The translations under genes were made by a program, and so were the position numbers. Source: JAEUIT01 sp034439815 (GTDB taxonomy: Bacteria > Planctomycetota > Phycisphaerae > Phycisphaerales > SM1A02). From it: a DNA stretch of 8,043 nucleotides. The stretch covers positions 1 through 8,043 of the forward strand of contig JAWXBD010000075.1 in assembly GCA_034439815.1 (NCBI GenBank), read 5' to 3'. A model generated the notes under the pieces. That model did no database searches. It had not been told where the DNA came from and was given only the letters and a program-made list of their open reading frames with translations. Of the stretch, positions 1 to 6,236 are shown in pieces. Each line of letters starts with the position of its first letter. Within the stretch, counting starts at the first letter, position 1.

Positions 1-121
1 CGAGATCCTTCGCGACCTGGCTGATGCCGCGGTCGCCGACTCGGCAGAGGCGCACGGCCTCGGCCCTGAACTCCTCGGAGAACGTGCGACGCTTCCGACA
101 CTTCACCTTGAACTTGTCCAT
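1..121 (-). CDS. IS3-family transposase OrfA, N-terminal 40 residues (partial)
   Basis: OrfA is the small DNA-binding subunit of IS3-type transposases. Its helix-turn-helix recognises the element ends, and it is normally joined to the DDE catalytic OrfB by programmed frameshifting. The visible protein starts MDKFKVKCRKRRTFSEEF and continues RAEAVRLCRVGDRGISQVAKDL. The pattern R-x-x-F-S-x-E-F-[RK]-x-x-A-V-x-L, followed by G-x-S-[IQ]-x-x-[VL]-A-x-x-L, is the classic OrfA N-terminus with the first helices of the HTH. The ATG at 121 is supported by AGGAG six bases upstream. The gene continues beyond the left edge, so whether the element is intact cannot be judged. Confidence 0.85.
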   Translation of the reverse strand, partial: MDKFKVKCRKRRTFSEEFRAEAVRLCRVGDRGISQVAKDL

Positions 122-127
122 GGATCA

Positions 128-132
128 CTCCT
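128..132 (-). promoter_or_regulatory. Ribosome binding site of the OrfA gene
   Basis: AGGAG on the minus strand lies six bases before the ATG at 121. It fixes the start of the transposase frame. It is one of very few clear Shine-Dalgarno sequences in this window, consistent with the element being an incomer. Confidence 0.7.
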
Positions 133-174
133 GGCGAGCATTCTCGCTAAGTTGGGTGTCCACGGAAGTGAGGC

Positions 175-288
175 AAGCTCAGCATTCTGTTCGGCGCCTG
201 GGGCGGGAGCGGGATCGCCGATCTCGACAGCTCCGGGATCGTCGACGCTGCGGACCTGGCTGCGCTCTTGGGCGCGTGGACATCCTGA
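175..288 (+). pseudogene. Severed dockerin-like C-terminal tail
   Basis: Frame 1 encodes KLSILFGAWGGSGIADL, then DSSGIVDAADLAALLGAWTS and a TGA stop at 286-288. This is the end of the first loop unit plus a complete second loop (D-L-D-S-S-G-I-V-D-A-A-D) of a dockerin type I-like tag, as found at the C-terminus of many secreted planctomycetal proteins. The frame has no start of its own and is closed upstream by a TGA at 169-171, inside the presumed insertion sequence end. It is therefore the 3' remnant of a gene whose upstream part was cut off by the IS3-type element. The body of the parent protein is not visible and its function is unknown. Confidence 0.75.
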
Positions 289-439
289 ATCGACGGGGCG
301 ATTGCATATGCCACCGAGGACGCAGCTAACGAAAGTGTCTCCAGCACGGTCGATCGGATTGAATGGCGGTCCGCATCCAGCGTTGAGGCGGCATAATTCA
401 CTTGCCTGCGAACGTGGCGTCAACTCACGCTTGCCATCC

Positions 440-1141
440 ATGCCATCTATGCCATCCAAGCCCTCCTCACCAGTCGCGGCCAAACGCGGTCCATCCACCC
501 CCACCACACTCGTGCTCAAGGTGACGCTGCTCAACGTCGAACCTGCGTGCTGGCGTCGCATCGTCGTCGATGCACGCATGTCATTGGGCCGGCTGCACGA
601 CGTTGTTCAGACGGCGTTTGACTGGCACGACTCGCACCTGCACGAGTTCTGGACGTCCCTGCGCGGCCGGGACGACCGGCGCCGCTTCGGTCCGCCGGCA
701 CCCGATGGCTTCCGCGATCTCGACGACCCTGAGGACTCAAAGCGCGTGCGGGTGTCGTCGTTCCTCGCGCGTCGAGGCGCGAAGCTCTATTACATATACG
801 ACTTCGGCGACACATGGGAGCACGAGATCCGCTGCGAGAAAGTACTGCGTGAGGGCTTCGACACGCTGCCGGTTCCAGCGCAGTTCCTTGGGCCACCTCT
901 GCGGAAGTCGAAGACCGCGCGCCGGATTTGGGGGTTCTGCGTCGACGGCGTTGGACGCACGCCGCCCGAGGACTGCGGCGGTCCGTGGGGCTATGCCGCG
1001 ATGCTCGCATCCCTCGCCAATCCGTCGGACGACGAGCACGACTGTCGGCGCGAGTGGCTCGGGCTGAACGATGGCGACGTGTGGGATCCATCCATCTTCG
1101 ACCTCGACGCCGTGAACGAGCAACTGGCAAAGATGAGCTGA
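440..1141 (+). CDS. pRiA4b ORF-3-like protein (Pfam PF07929 type)
   Basis: With the start chosen here the protein has 233 residues. Residues 23-45 (LVLKVTLLNVEPACWRRIVV) form the opening strand and the P-x-x-W-R-R signature of the plasmid pRiA4b ORF-3 family. YIYDFGDTWEHEI at 118-130 is its most diagnostic motif, and PPEDCGGPWGY at 175-185 is the expected C-terminal motif before an Asp/Glu-rich end. The family is widespread on plasmids and near transposases; its molecular function is not established. The ATG at 440 is preferred because the conserved domain begins about 22 residues later and no good ribosome site decides the matter. The frame stays open upstream, and an ATG at 308 (277 residues) is possible, but that stretch is low in recognisable sequence. 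The gene stands alone, downstream of the insertion sequence and the severed dockerin tail, so it is plausibly accessory DNA. The domain looks complete. Confidence 0.85.
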   Translation: MPSMPSKPSSPVAAKRGPSTPTTLVLKVTLLNVEPACWRRIVVDARMSLGRLHDVVQTAFDWHDSHLHEFWTSLRGRDDRRRFGPPAPDGFRDLDDPEDSKRVRVSSFLARRGAKLYYIYDFGDTWEHEIRCEKVLREGFDTLPVPAQFLGPPLRKSKTARRIWGFCVDGVGRTPPEDCGGPWGYAAMLASLANPSDDEHDCRREWLGLNDGDVWDPSIFDLDAVNEQLAKMS

Positions 1142-1487
1142 CGGCGGCCGGGCGCGCGGACCCGGCTGACGATTGCATCGCGATGCCGTCGCTGCTGACG
1201 AGTCCGCACGTGTGTGTCATCAATGCCTTCGCGTTGCTCCGTCCCGTTCCGTTCCGCATCCGCCGCGCCCTGGCGCTCGTCTTCCTCGCCATGTGTGTGA
1301 GGTCGATGGCGAGTATCAGGAGAAATGGCCTGTCCATTACGACGCTTCGCCCAATTGATGACGCGAGCGTTCGGCGGCCAACAGAGCGCCGCAACGCACT
1401 CTCCCCCAGCCGGACGCCGAGTGCGAATTCAAACTGCATCGAACGTCGTTGCGGCGAATGGGTGTGTGCATTGCGGCGCCGCCTGCC
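1142..1487. other. Gap without a convincing gene
   Basis: Several open frames cross this stretch on both strands, but they are rich in Arg, Ala and Ser and resemble no family I know. The plus-strand frame ending CEVDGEYQEKWPVHYDASPN at 1358 looks somewhat protein-like near its end and could be the tail of a lost gene, but this is weak. The stretch also holds the inverted repeat listed at 1387-1456. It separates the convergent 3' ends of the pRiA4b-like gene and the peptidase E gene, so a terminator is expected, but I see no GC stem followed by a T run. Confidence 0.4.
1387..1456. repeat. Perfect 10-bp inverted repeat with nested 7-bp inverted repeat
   Basis: CGCCGCAACG at 1387-1396 is the exact reverse complement of CGTTGCGGCG at 1447-1456, with 50 bases between. 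Overlapping the left arm, CGCACTC (1395-1401) pairs exactly with GAGTGCG (1419-1425). The arms can therefore form two alternative hairpins. The outer spacing would suit an integron-type recombination site, but the arm ends do not match the required GTTRRRY core, so that reading is not adopted. The role is unknown. Confidence 0.45.
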
Positions 1488-2252
1488 TCAAAGCGCTCGA
1501 CTGGGCAGCTCCGTCTCCACGACCCGCGCGCCGTGCCGCTCCACGCGAAACGCGCGAGGTCCAGCGCGCGATGTCACGACTTCGCGCACGTCATCGCCCA
1601 CGAAGTGAATCGCCGCGCCGTCGTCGGCTGCCCAGCCGGCCGGAAGCTTCTGCGTCGCGACGCTGCGCAGGTAGCGCGAGCGCCGATCGGACTCGCCGAA
1701 TCTGATGCTTCTCCCACCACTTCCAAAGTGCGGGCACATGCTGCCGCGCAACAACCCGAGGCCGTCATTGAGTTCGCGCAGCGGCCGGCCGAATGAATCG
1801 GTGAGACCGTTCTCGAACCAGCAGATCGCGCCGGCGCTCACGCCGCAGAGGACGATGCCGCGCCGCCACGCGTCGCGCAGCGCACGGTCGATACCGTGCA
1901 GGCGCCACACCGCGAGCATGTTCGCGGTGCTGCCGCCGCCGACGTAGACGATGTCGTGCGCGAGGATGATGTCGCGCGGTGTTTCGCGCAGCTCTTCCAT
2001 GCGGAAGAGTTCGAGAGCGCGCGGCGTCGCCCGCGGCGCCTTGAACGCGCGCATGAATCGGCCCACGTAATTTTTCGAATCGCCGCTGGCGGTGCCGAGG
2101 AAAAGAACGCGCGGTCGGCGCTTCTTGGTCAGCGAAAGGATGAAGTCGTCAAGCCGGCGGTTGCGCGGCTCCATCGAGAATCCGCCGCCGCCGATGGCGA
2201 CGATCTGGCGACGGGGGTGGCGAAGGGGGTGGCGAAGGGCTGGCATGCGCAC
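1488..2252 (-). CDS. pepE: Peptidase E family protein (MEROPS S51)
   Basis: Members of this family are cytoplasmic serine peptidases, related in fold to class I glutamine amidotransferases; the best known cleave N-terminal Asp dipeptides. In the 254-residue protein, residues 17-24 (IVAIGGGG) form the first strand and glycine turn. YVGGGSTANML at 103-113 is the family hallmark. GVSAGAICWFE at 137-147 is the nucleophile elbow, with Ser139 as the likely catalytic serine. CPHF at 173-176 supplies the expected catalytic His175. The C-terminus (WAADDGAAIHFVG, then VVETELPSRAL) matches full-length relatives, so the gene looks intact. The start is the GTG at 2252 or the ATG at 2246; no ribosome site decides. 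Residues 7-14 are an HPLR repeat encoded by a 12-bp tandem repeat, so the native N-terminus may have been extended. It is divergent from the large secreted protein, 119 bases away. A mutated copy of its 5' end lies at 4928-4994. Substrate specificity cannot be read from the sequence. Confidence 0.88.
   Translation of the reverse strand: MRMPALRHPLRHPRRQIVAIGGGGFSMEPRNRRLDDFILSLTKKRRPRVLFLGTASGDSKNYVGRFMRAFKAPRATPRALELFRMEELRETPRDIILAHDIVYVGGGSTANMLAVWRLHGIDRALRDAWRRGIVLCGVSAGAICWFENGLTDSFGRPLRELNDGLGLLRGSMCPHFGSGGRSIRFGESDRRSRYLRSVATQKLPAGWAADDGAAIHFVGDDVREVVTSRAGPRAFRVERHGARVVETELPSRAL
2213..2239. repeat. 12-bp tandem repeat at the 5' end of the peptidase E gene
   Basis: The unit GGGGGTGGCGAA occurs twice plus a partial third copy. 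On the minus strand it encodes the HPLR-HPLR-HP stretch at the very N-terminus of the peptidase. It looks like a small slippage expansion just ahead of the conserved IVAIGGGG strand. Confidence 0.7.
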
Positions 2253-2371
2253 ATGATCGTCGGACCGAGAACCCGGTGACGATTATGGGCGCCGTGGCCC
2301 GCGCCACGGCTCGACTTCGTTTTTCCCTTTCGAGCATACGAGCGAGAAACTTCGTTCGTTACCATCGGGCC
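2253..2371. promoter_or_regulatory. Divergent intergenic region
   Basis: This 119-base stretch lies between the start of the peptidase E gene (minus) and the ATG of the large secreted protein (plus), so both promoters should be here or just inside the genes. It holds the only short T-rich run nearby (CGTTTTTCCC around 2318-2327), but I cannot assign -35 and -10 boxes with confidence. No Shine-Dalgarno sequence is evident before the ATG at 2372. Confidence 0.35.
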
Positions 2372-4273
2372 ATGTCCACGCCATCTCGCCGGGCCATCCT
2401 TCGTCGTCCGCTCACCTGCAGCACATTCGGCCTCGCTCTTCTCGTCTCGGCGAACACTCACGCGCAGACTGTCGTCGAGCCTGGATGGACGCTGATTCGA
2501 TCGATCTCATTTGACAACCCCATCGCCGCTCGCGTCAATCCTCTCGACGGACGCATCTACGTCGGTCGACGCGATACGGCCACGGACGGGCTCTACCGGA
2601 TTGACGCCCAAAGTTTCGCGTCGCTCGTGGCCGATGGAACGCTGCTCGCAGGCATCTGCATTGATCCGACGAACGGCGCCATCTTCCATTCGGAGAACAA
2701 CGCCGGCGTCATCTTCCGCACCGCATTCGGCGCGAGCGGACGAACGACGTGGGTGTCGGGCTTCCACTCCGGAGATGACGATCCCGCCGGCATGGCGATC
2801 GCGCCGCCCCACTATCGCGGGCGCGTCATTGCACCGGGCAGCGGTCTTGTGGCCGACCACGGCTTCAACGGACCCGACGAAATCTGGCGCTGGTCGCCCG
2901 TTGCTCCCGAGGGTGAGACGGCGCTGCATGCGGACAATGGCACGCTGGTCGATGCGTTCGACGTCGCGATCGGCGCAGACGTCATCTACACATTGGATAC
3001 CGGTGGTGCGGGCGCCGGCACGATCTACACGGTTGGCGTCGGCGGCGCACTGACGCCGCTCGCGACGAGCGAGTCGCTCGCGGCGCCGCTTGGAATTGCG
3101 GTCGACCCGCGCGGCGAGGATGTCCTCGTAGCAGAGGCTACAACCGGCCGTGTGCTTCGAATGGATCCCGCGAATGGAGTGCTTGAAGAAGTGATCACCG
3201 GCTTGGCCCTCGGCGCGAACTGGGCGTCGCTTGAGGCAACGGCAGACGGCGTGCAACTGGTCGTCACCGCGGCGGGTGCCGACGCGATTCTCGTCTTCGC
3301 GCGCTGCGATGCGACGGGTCATCCGGAACTCGACTGCGACGGCAACGGTGTCGCCGATGTCTGCGACATCGCGTCAGGCGCCGCGTCCGACTGCAACCTG
3401 AACGGCGTTCCGGATTCCTGTGACATCGCATCGGGCAGCAGCGTTGATTGCAACGGCGACGGCATTCCTGACGACTGTCCGCAGTGCCCACCGATCGAAG
3501 TCGTCTTTATCATGGATACGTCTACATCGATGGACGACGAGGCCGCTGCGCTCTGCGCCAGCCTGCCACAGGTCGGCGCGGCACTCACGGCAGCCGGACT
3601 GGAAGTCACGACGAAGCTGCTCGCGATCTGCGATCAGCCCGGCGGTGCTTATGCCTGCCTCGACGACAACGTCGCCAACTTGCTCGGGACCGCCGTTCCC
3701 GGCAATCCGCCGCGCCAGGTGGACACGCTTGGTGCATGTCCGGGAGGCAACGAAGTCTGTCAAGAAGACTGGGCCCTCGCCACCGCGGTCGTCGCTGGCA
3801 ACTACCCGTGGCTTCCAAAGGGCGCGTCGGTGCGACTCGTGATTCCGATCTCCGATGAAGGCCCGTGGTGCGGCAATCCAGTGAATGCGACGGACAACCT
3901 TGCGATTGACCAGGCAAGCGCGGTTGCCGTAGCCAATGGTGTGTTCGTCTCACCGATCGTCGGAACCGGAGCCAGCGCTGCCGTGACCGCTCTCGCTGAA
4001 GAGTTGGCCGCGGCGACCGGTGGCCAGGCATTCTCGTCAAGCAAACCCGCGATTGACATTTCCGACAACATCGTCGAGCTCGTGTTGAGTGCTTGCCGAC
4101 TCGTGCCGAAGTGTGCGCTCGGCGACCTCAACTGTGACGGATCTGTGAACGCAGCCGACCTGGCGATTCTTCTCGGATCGTGGGGCGGGGCGGCAACGGC
4201 GGCCGACATCAATTGCAGCGGCGTGGTGGACGCCGCGGACTTGGCTCTGCTGCTTGGGGCGTGGGATATCTGA
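2372..4273 (+). CDS. Secreted propeller-VWA protein with dockerin-like tail
   Basis: The 633-residue protein starts MSTPSRRAILRRPLTCS and has a basic n-region, a hydrophobic core (GLALLVSA) and a likely signal peptidase site after THAQ, near residue 30. The frame is open upstream to 2276, but this ATG places the signal peptide at the N-terminus. Residues about 35-310 contain NHL/SMP-30-like propeller repeats (NPLDGRIYVG, IDPTNGAIF, GIAVDPRGEDVLVAEATTGR). Residues 312-373 hold three Cys/Asp repeats such as DCDGNGVADVC and DCNGDGIPDDC, likely calcium-binding linkers. Residues about 375-575 form a von Willebrand A domain with MIDAS motif D-T-S-T-S at 382-386 and a later Asp in ISDEGPW; many cysteines suggest disulfides. 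Residues 585-633 are a two-loop dockerin-like tag (DLNCDGSVNAAD; DINCSGVVDAAD). The protein should act outside the cytoplasm in metal-dependent adhesion or binding. The ligand is unknown and no catalytic motif is seen. It is not in an operon. Confidence 0.85.
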   Translation: MSTPSRRAILRRPLTCSTFGLALLVSANTHAQTVVEPGWTLIRSISFDNPIAARVNPLDGRIYVGRRDTATDGLYRIDAQSFASLVADGTLLAGICIDPTNGAIFHSENNAGVIFRTAFGASGRTTWVSGFHSGDDDPAGMAIAPPHYRGRVIAPGSGLVADHGFNGPDEIWRWSPVAPEGETALHADNGTLVDAFDVAIGADVIYTLDTGGAGAGTIYTVGVGGALTPLATSESLAAPLGIAVDPRGEDVLVAEATTGRVLRMDPANGVLEEVITGLALGANWASLEATADGVQLVVTAAGADAILVFARCDATGHPELDCDGNGVADVCDIASGAASDCNLNGVPDSCDIASGSSVDCNGDGIPDDCPQCPPIEVVFIMDTSTSMDDEAAALCASLPQVGAALTAAGLEVTTKLLAICDQPGGAYACLDDNVANLLGTAVPGNPPRQVDTLGACPGGNEVCQEDWALATAVVAGNYPWLPKGASVRLVIPISDEGPWCGNPVNATDNLAIDQASAVAVANGVFVSPIVGTGASAAVTALAEELAAATGGQAFSSSKPAIDISDNIVELVLSACRLVPKCALGDLNCDGSVNAADLAILLGSWGGAATAADINCSGVVDAADLALLLGAWDI

Positions 4274-4605
4274 CGCGCGCACTGCGCGGACGTCCGTCGA
4301 TCGATCGGGGGGGGCATGGACGCCACATCGCATACAGCAGCGCATACAGAACACACACGTTCCGAAGTCCCGCGCTTGATCTTGCAACTCGCATCCGGTC
4401 GCCGTACGAATCAGCAGTCCTCGTTCCCGAATCGGAGCGCCCCTCATGCGTCACCGCGAAAGCGACAGAGGCGCGGCCTCACGAAGTCTCGCCGAGGCGC
4501 AGCCAAAAACTATCATGATCCATCAGCCTGCGGGCGACGAGTTCTGCAGCTCAACTCCGAGCCACCGCAGCGCAGGGCGCCACGGAGAGAAGTAGCTTTC
4601 CGCCA
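4274..4605. other. Gap without a convincing gene
   Basis: No frame here resembles a known family. Just after the stop of the secreted protein is a perfect short hairpin (CGCGC, loop ACT, GCGCG at 4276-4288) without a T run, so it is at best a weak transcription end. A small near-tandem repeat of CGCATACAG lies around 4328-4349. Otherwise I see nothing. Confidence 0.4.
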
Positions 4606-4715
4606 CTCCAACCCCGCTGGTACGCTCACACTGGCATCGGACGGCCCACGCGCTGTTCCCGACATATCTGTACCCCACGTCTGTCCGATGCCGAGTGCAT
4701 AACTGAGAGTTAGGC
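4606..4715 (+). other. attC-like recombination site (tentative)
   Basis: The right end is GTTAGGC (4709-4715), which fits the integron core GTTRRRY. About 110 bases to the left lies CTCCAAC (4606-4612), a degenerate match to the partner box RYYYAAC that keeps the AAC. Between them, GGCATCGGAC (4633-4642) pairs perfectly with GTCCGATGCC (4683-4692). The pairing continues outward as CACT (4629-4632) with AGTG (4694-4697) after one unpaired G at 4693, resembling the extrahelical base of real attC sites. The length is within the known range of 57-141 bases. A start codon follows 21 bases after the core, as in gene cassettes. Against it: the outer left box is degenerate, and no integrase or second site is in the window. 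Confidence 0.35.
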
Positions 4716-4735
4716 GGCTTCGGACGCCATCACCA

Positions 4736-4813
4736 ATGAGCACATTTTCCATCGCACTGAGACTGCGACGCGTGACCTATGAGGATGCTTACATCGCCGT
4801 ACACGTTCGCTGA
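4736..4813 (+). pseudogene. N-terminal 25 codons of a truncated hypothetical gene
   Basis: The ATG at 4736 opens a frame reading MSTFSIALRLRRVTYEDAY, then IAVHVR and a TGA at 4811-4813. The first 22 residues have the look of a genuine conserved N-terminus (strand, Arg-rich turn, TYEDAYIAV). The frame then breaks near 4798-4800, where the DNA becomes barstar-like in a different frame. It is most simply the 5' stump of a gene whose remainder was deleted. The family is not identified. Confidence 0.5.
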
Positions 4814-4976
4814 GACGTTCGGCTTTCCCGGTTTCTACGGGCGCAACATGAACGCTTGGAATGATTGCATGACCTTTCTGGACGGCCCCGACGCTGGCTC
4901 CCCATGCGGCGAGGAGAACCGCGAGGTCGGCGGTTGCGCGGCTCCATCGAAAATCCGCCGCCGCCGCGGGCGATGA
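4779..4976 (+). pseudogene. Barstar-family fragment, truncated at both ends
   Basis: Barstar proteins are small inhibitors that bind and block ribonucleases of the barnase type. In the frame running 4779-4976, the residues encoded by about 4803-4896 read TFAETFGFPGFYGRNMNAW, then NDCMTFLDGPDAG. F-P-x-F/Y-Y-G-R-N-x-x-A-x-x-D-C is the diagnostic core of the family (helix 1 and the loop to helix 2). The usual first beta strand before it and all of the second half are absent. Upstream of about 4800 the frame overlaps the stump of another gene, and downstream of about 4898 it runs antisense through a dockerin tail and a peptidase E fragment. It cannot encode a functional inhibitor. No partner nuclease is visible. 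Confidence 0.7.
4896..4931 (-). pseudogene. Dockerin-tail remnant inside the fragment mosaic
   Basis: Read on the minus strand, this stretch encodes ADLAVLLAAWGA, which matches the A-D-L-A-x-L-L-x-x-W-G signature of the dockerin-like tags elsewhere in this window. It lies directly between the peptidase E 5' copy (minus) and the end of the barstar fragment (plus). It is only 12 codons long and lacks the calcium loop, so the match could be chance. The position exactly between two other junctions favours a real remnant. Confidence 0.45.
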
Positions 4977-4994
4977 TGTAGCGAGGGGGTGGCG
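4928..4994 (-). repeat. Diverged copy of the peptidase E 5' coding region
   Basis: These 67 bases align with 2155-2222, the start of the intact peptidase E gene, in the same orientation, with one length difference and a handful of substitutions. The encoded residues are RYIIARGGGGFSMEPRNRR against RRQIVAIGGGGFSMEPRNRR in the intact gene. Homology stops abruptly at CAACCGCCG, where the intact gene continues with LDDFILSL and this copy becomes a dockerin-like tail. It is a pseudogene fragment left by rearrangement, not a functional repeat. Confidence 0.8.
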
Positions 4995-5048
4995 TGCGCC
5001 CCTGATGCTCCAGGGATCGCAACATGGCGATTGCCCCGTAACACCGCG

Positions 5049-6236
5049 TCACTCAACGCGCTTCGCCACCTGTCGTCCGCCGCCTTGTTGCAGCACGAAC
5101 GATGCCGCCTTCTCGCCTTCTGCATCGAAGACAAGCTTCACGTCGTGATCGAACTCTGCGCGAAATTCGCTGTCGCCCTGAAACAACAGGCGAAACGACG
5201 GCTGGTTCTTGCCCTGCACCATCAGCTTGCCGTCTTCAACAAAAATGCGCGTGTCCAGCTGAATCTGCTCGAACTTGAAGGAGCCGACATAGCGCTCCAC
5301 TTCCGCTGCTGTGAGGGGCAGATCGCTGATCATCTCGGCGCGAATCGCCAGCGCTTCCTTCGCGATCGCGTCCCACAATGCATTCGAACCCGCCGACTCG
5401 CTATTGGATATCACCGCAATGTGCAGTTTCTCCGCCGGAAGATATTTCATCATGGAGTTGAAGCCGGTGATGCCGCCGTCGTGGCCGATGCTCGCATGAT
5501 CGCGGTATGTCTGCAGCGCCAAGCCGAAGCCATACTCAGTTGACTTGCCGTCGGGCAGCACCACCGGTGTGGTCATCATTGCAAATGACTCTTCAGAGAC
5601 CACGTTCCCGCTCACCAGCGCCATCTGCCATCTCACCAAGTCGCCCGCGCTGCACATGAGCCCTCCCGCCCCGCCGGGAATGCTCTTTGCCATGGGCTTG
5701 TCGTTGGCGACTTTTCCATCGATGACGCGATAGCCCTGCGCTCGATTCTTGATGACGTCGCTGCTGGAGTCATACCGGCTGCGCGTCAGACCCAGCCGCG
5801 TGAAAAACTCGTCCTGCACGTACGCCGCGTACGACTTGCCGCTGACTTTCTCCACGATCATGCCGAACAAGTAATAGCCGGAATTGTTGTACGCCCACTT
5901 CTCGCCGGGGGCGAAGTCAAACGGATCGTCCTTGAATTCCGCCAGCACTTGATCGTGGGTCAGTTCGTTCGCGGTGCGGTCCCGCATGAACGACTCGTCA
6001 CTGGTGTAGCTCGCTATCCCCGAGGTATGCGTCAGCAGGTGTCGAATCGTGACGGTGTGGCCTCGCGTCGGAAAGTCCGGCAGGTACTTGTTCATGCTGT
6101 CGTCGAGTCCCACATGGCCCTGCTCGATGAGTCGCATGATCGCCGCCGCCGTGAACTGCTTGGTGATGGAACCGATGCGGAACATGAGTCGCGTCACGGA
6201 GCAGATCGGCCAGCCCTTCGCCCGGATGCAGCCCAA
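5049..6236 (-). CDS. Class C beta-lactamase-type serine hydrolase, N-terminally truncated
   Basis: The 395-residue frame carries the motifs of the beta-lactamase/penicillin-binding-protein-like hydrolases (PF00144). S-I-T-K at 23-26 holds the nucleophile Ser23 and base Lys26. Y-N-N at 117-119 is the second motif, and H-D-G at 253-255 the third. Residues about 310-390 form a beta-rich C-terminal domain of the DUF3471 kind. Relatives act on D-amino acid peptides, esters or cell-wall fragments, usually after export. Here the nucleophile is only about 20 residues from the start, whereas full-length relatives have a signal peptide and about 40-70 residues before it. The only longer start is a TTG at 6236 with unrelated residues (MGCIRAKGW); an ATG lies at residue 18. 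Upstream the DNA continues as another gene in a different frame. The catalytic core is complete, but loss of the export signal and first strands suggests a dead or misdirected product. Confidence 0.8.
   Translation of the reverse strand: MGCIRAKGWPICSVTRLMFRIGSITKQFTAAAIMRLIEQGHVGLDDSMNKYLPDFPTRGHTVTIRHLLTHTSGIASYTSDESFMRDRTANELTHDQVLAEFKDDPFDFAPGEKWAYNNSGYYLFGMIVEKVSGKSYAAYVQDEFFTRLGLTRSRYDSSSDVIKNRAQGYRVIDGKVANDKPMAKSIPGGAGGLMCSAGDLVRWQMALVSGNVVSEESFAMMTTPVVLPDGKSTEYGFGLALQTYRDHASIGHDGGITGFNSMMKYLPAEKLHIAVISNSESAGSNALWDAIAKEALAIRAEMISDLPLTAAEVERYVGSFKFEQIQLDTRIFVEDGKLMVQGKNQPSFRLLFQGDSEFRAEFDHDVKLVFDAEGEKAASFVLQQGGGRQVAKRVE

Larger units (their letters stand above)
1..175 (-). mobile_element. 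End of an IS3-family insertion sequence (partial)
   Basis: The first transposase reading frame of an IS3-type element begins at 121 and runs off the left edge, so this is the 5' terminal part of an element on the minus strand. Its outer end is placed at about 175 by inference. Read on the minus strand, the DNA there starts TGCCTCACTTCCGTGGACAC. This begins with the TG typical of IS3-family ends and has a TGGACAC block about 14 bases inside, as many members of the family do. To the right of 175 the reading frame immediately becomes a dockerin tail. An alternative end at 162 (TGGACACCC) is possible. The other end of the element, the second transposase frame and any target duplication lie outside the window. 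Confidence 0.7.

Noticed and set aside
1359..1380. GCGTTCGGC near 1368 as an integron core site
   Set aside because: One base departs from the GTTRRRY core and no partner box or stem is placed correctly.
531..1439. 302-codon open frame on the minus strand
   Set aside because: It lies antisense to the pRiA4b ORF-3-like gene, is dominated by Arg, Ser and Ala, and shows no domain. It is a by-product of high GC.
1474..1483. GC palindrome just beyond the stop of the peptidase E gene
   Set aside because: A ten-base self-complementary GC run with no loop and no T run; not enough for a terminator.
4276..4288. Hairpin CGCGC-ACT-GCGCG right after the stop of the large secreted protein
   Set aside because: Only a 5-bp stem and no T run follows; expected by chance in GC-rich DNA, so not called a terminator.
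4513..4752. 79-codon minus-strand frame across the attC-like site
   Set aside because: Low-complexity, no family resemblance, and it conflicts with the inverted-repeat structure and the plus-strand start at 4736.
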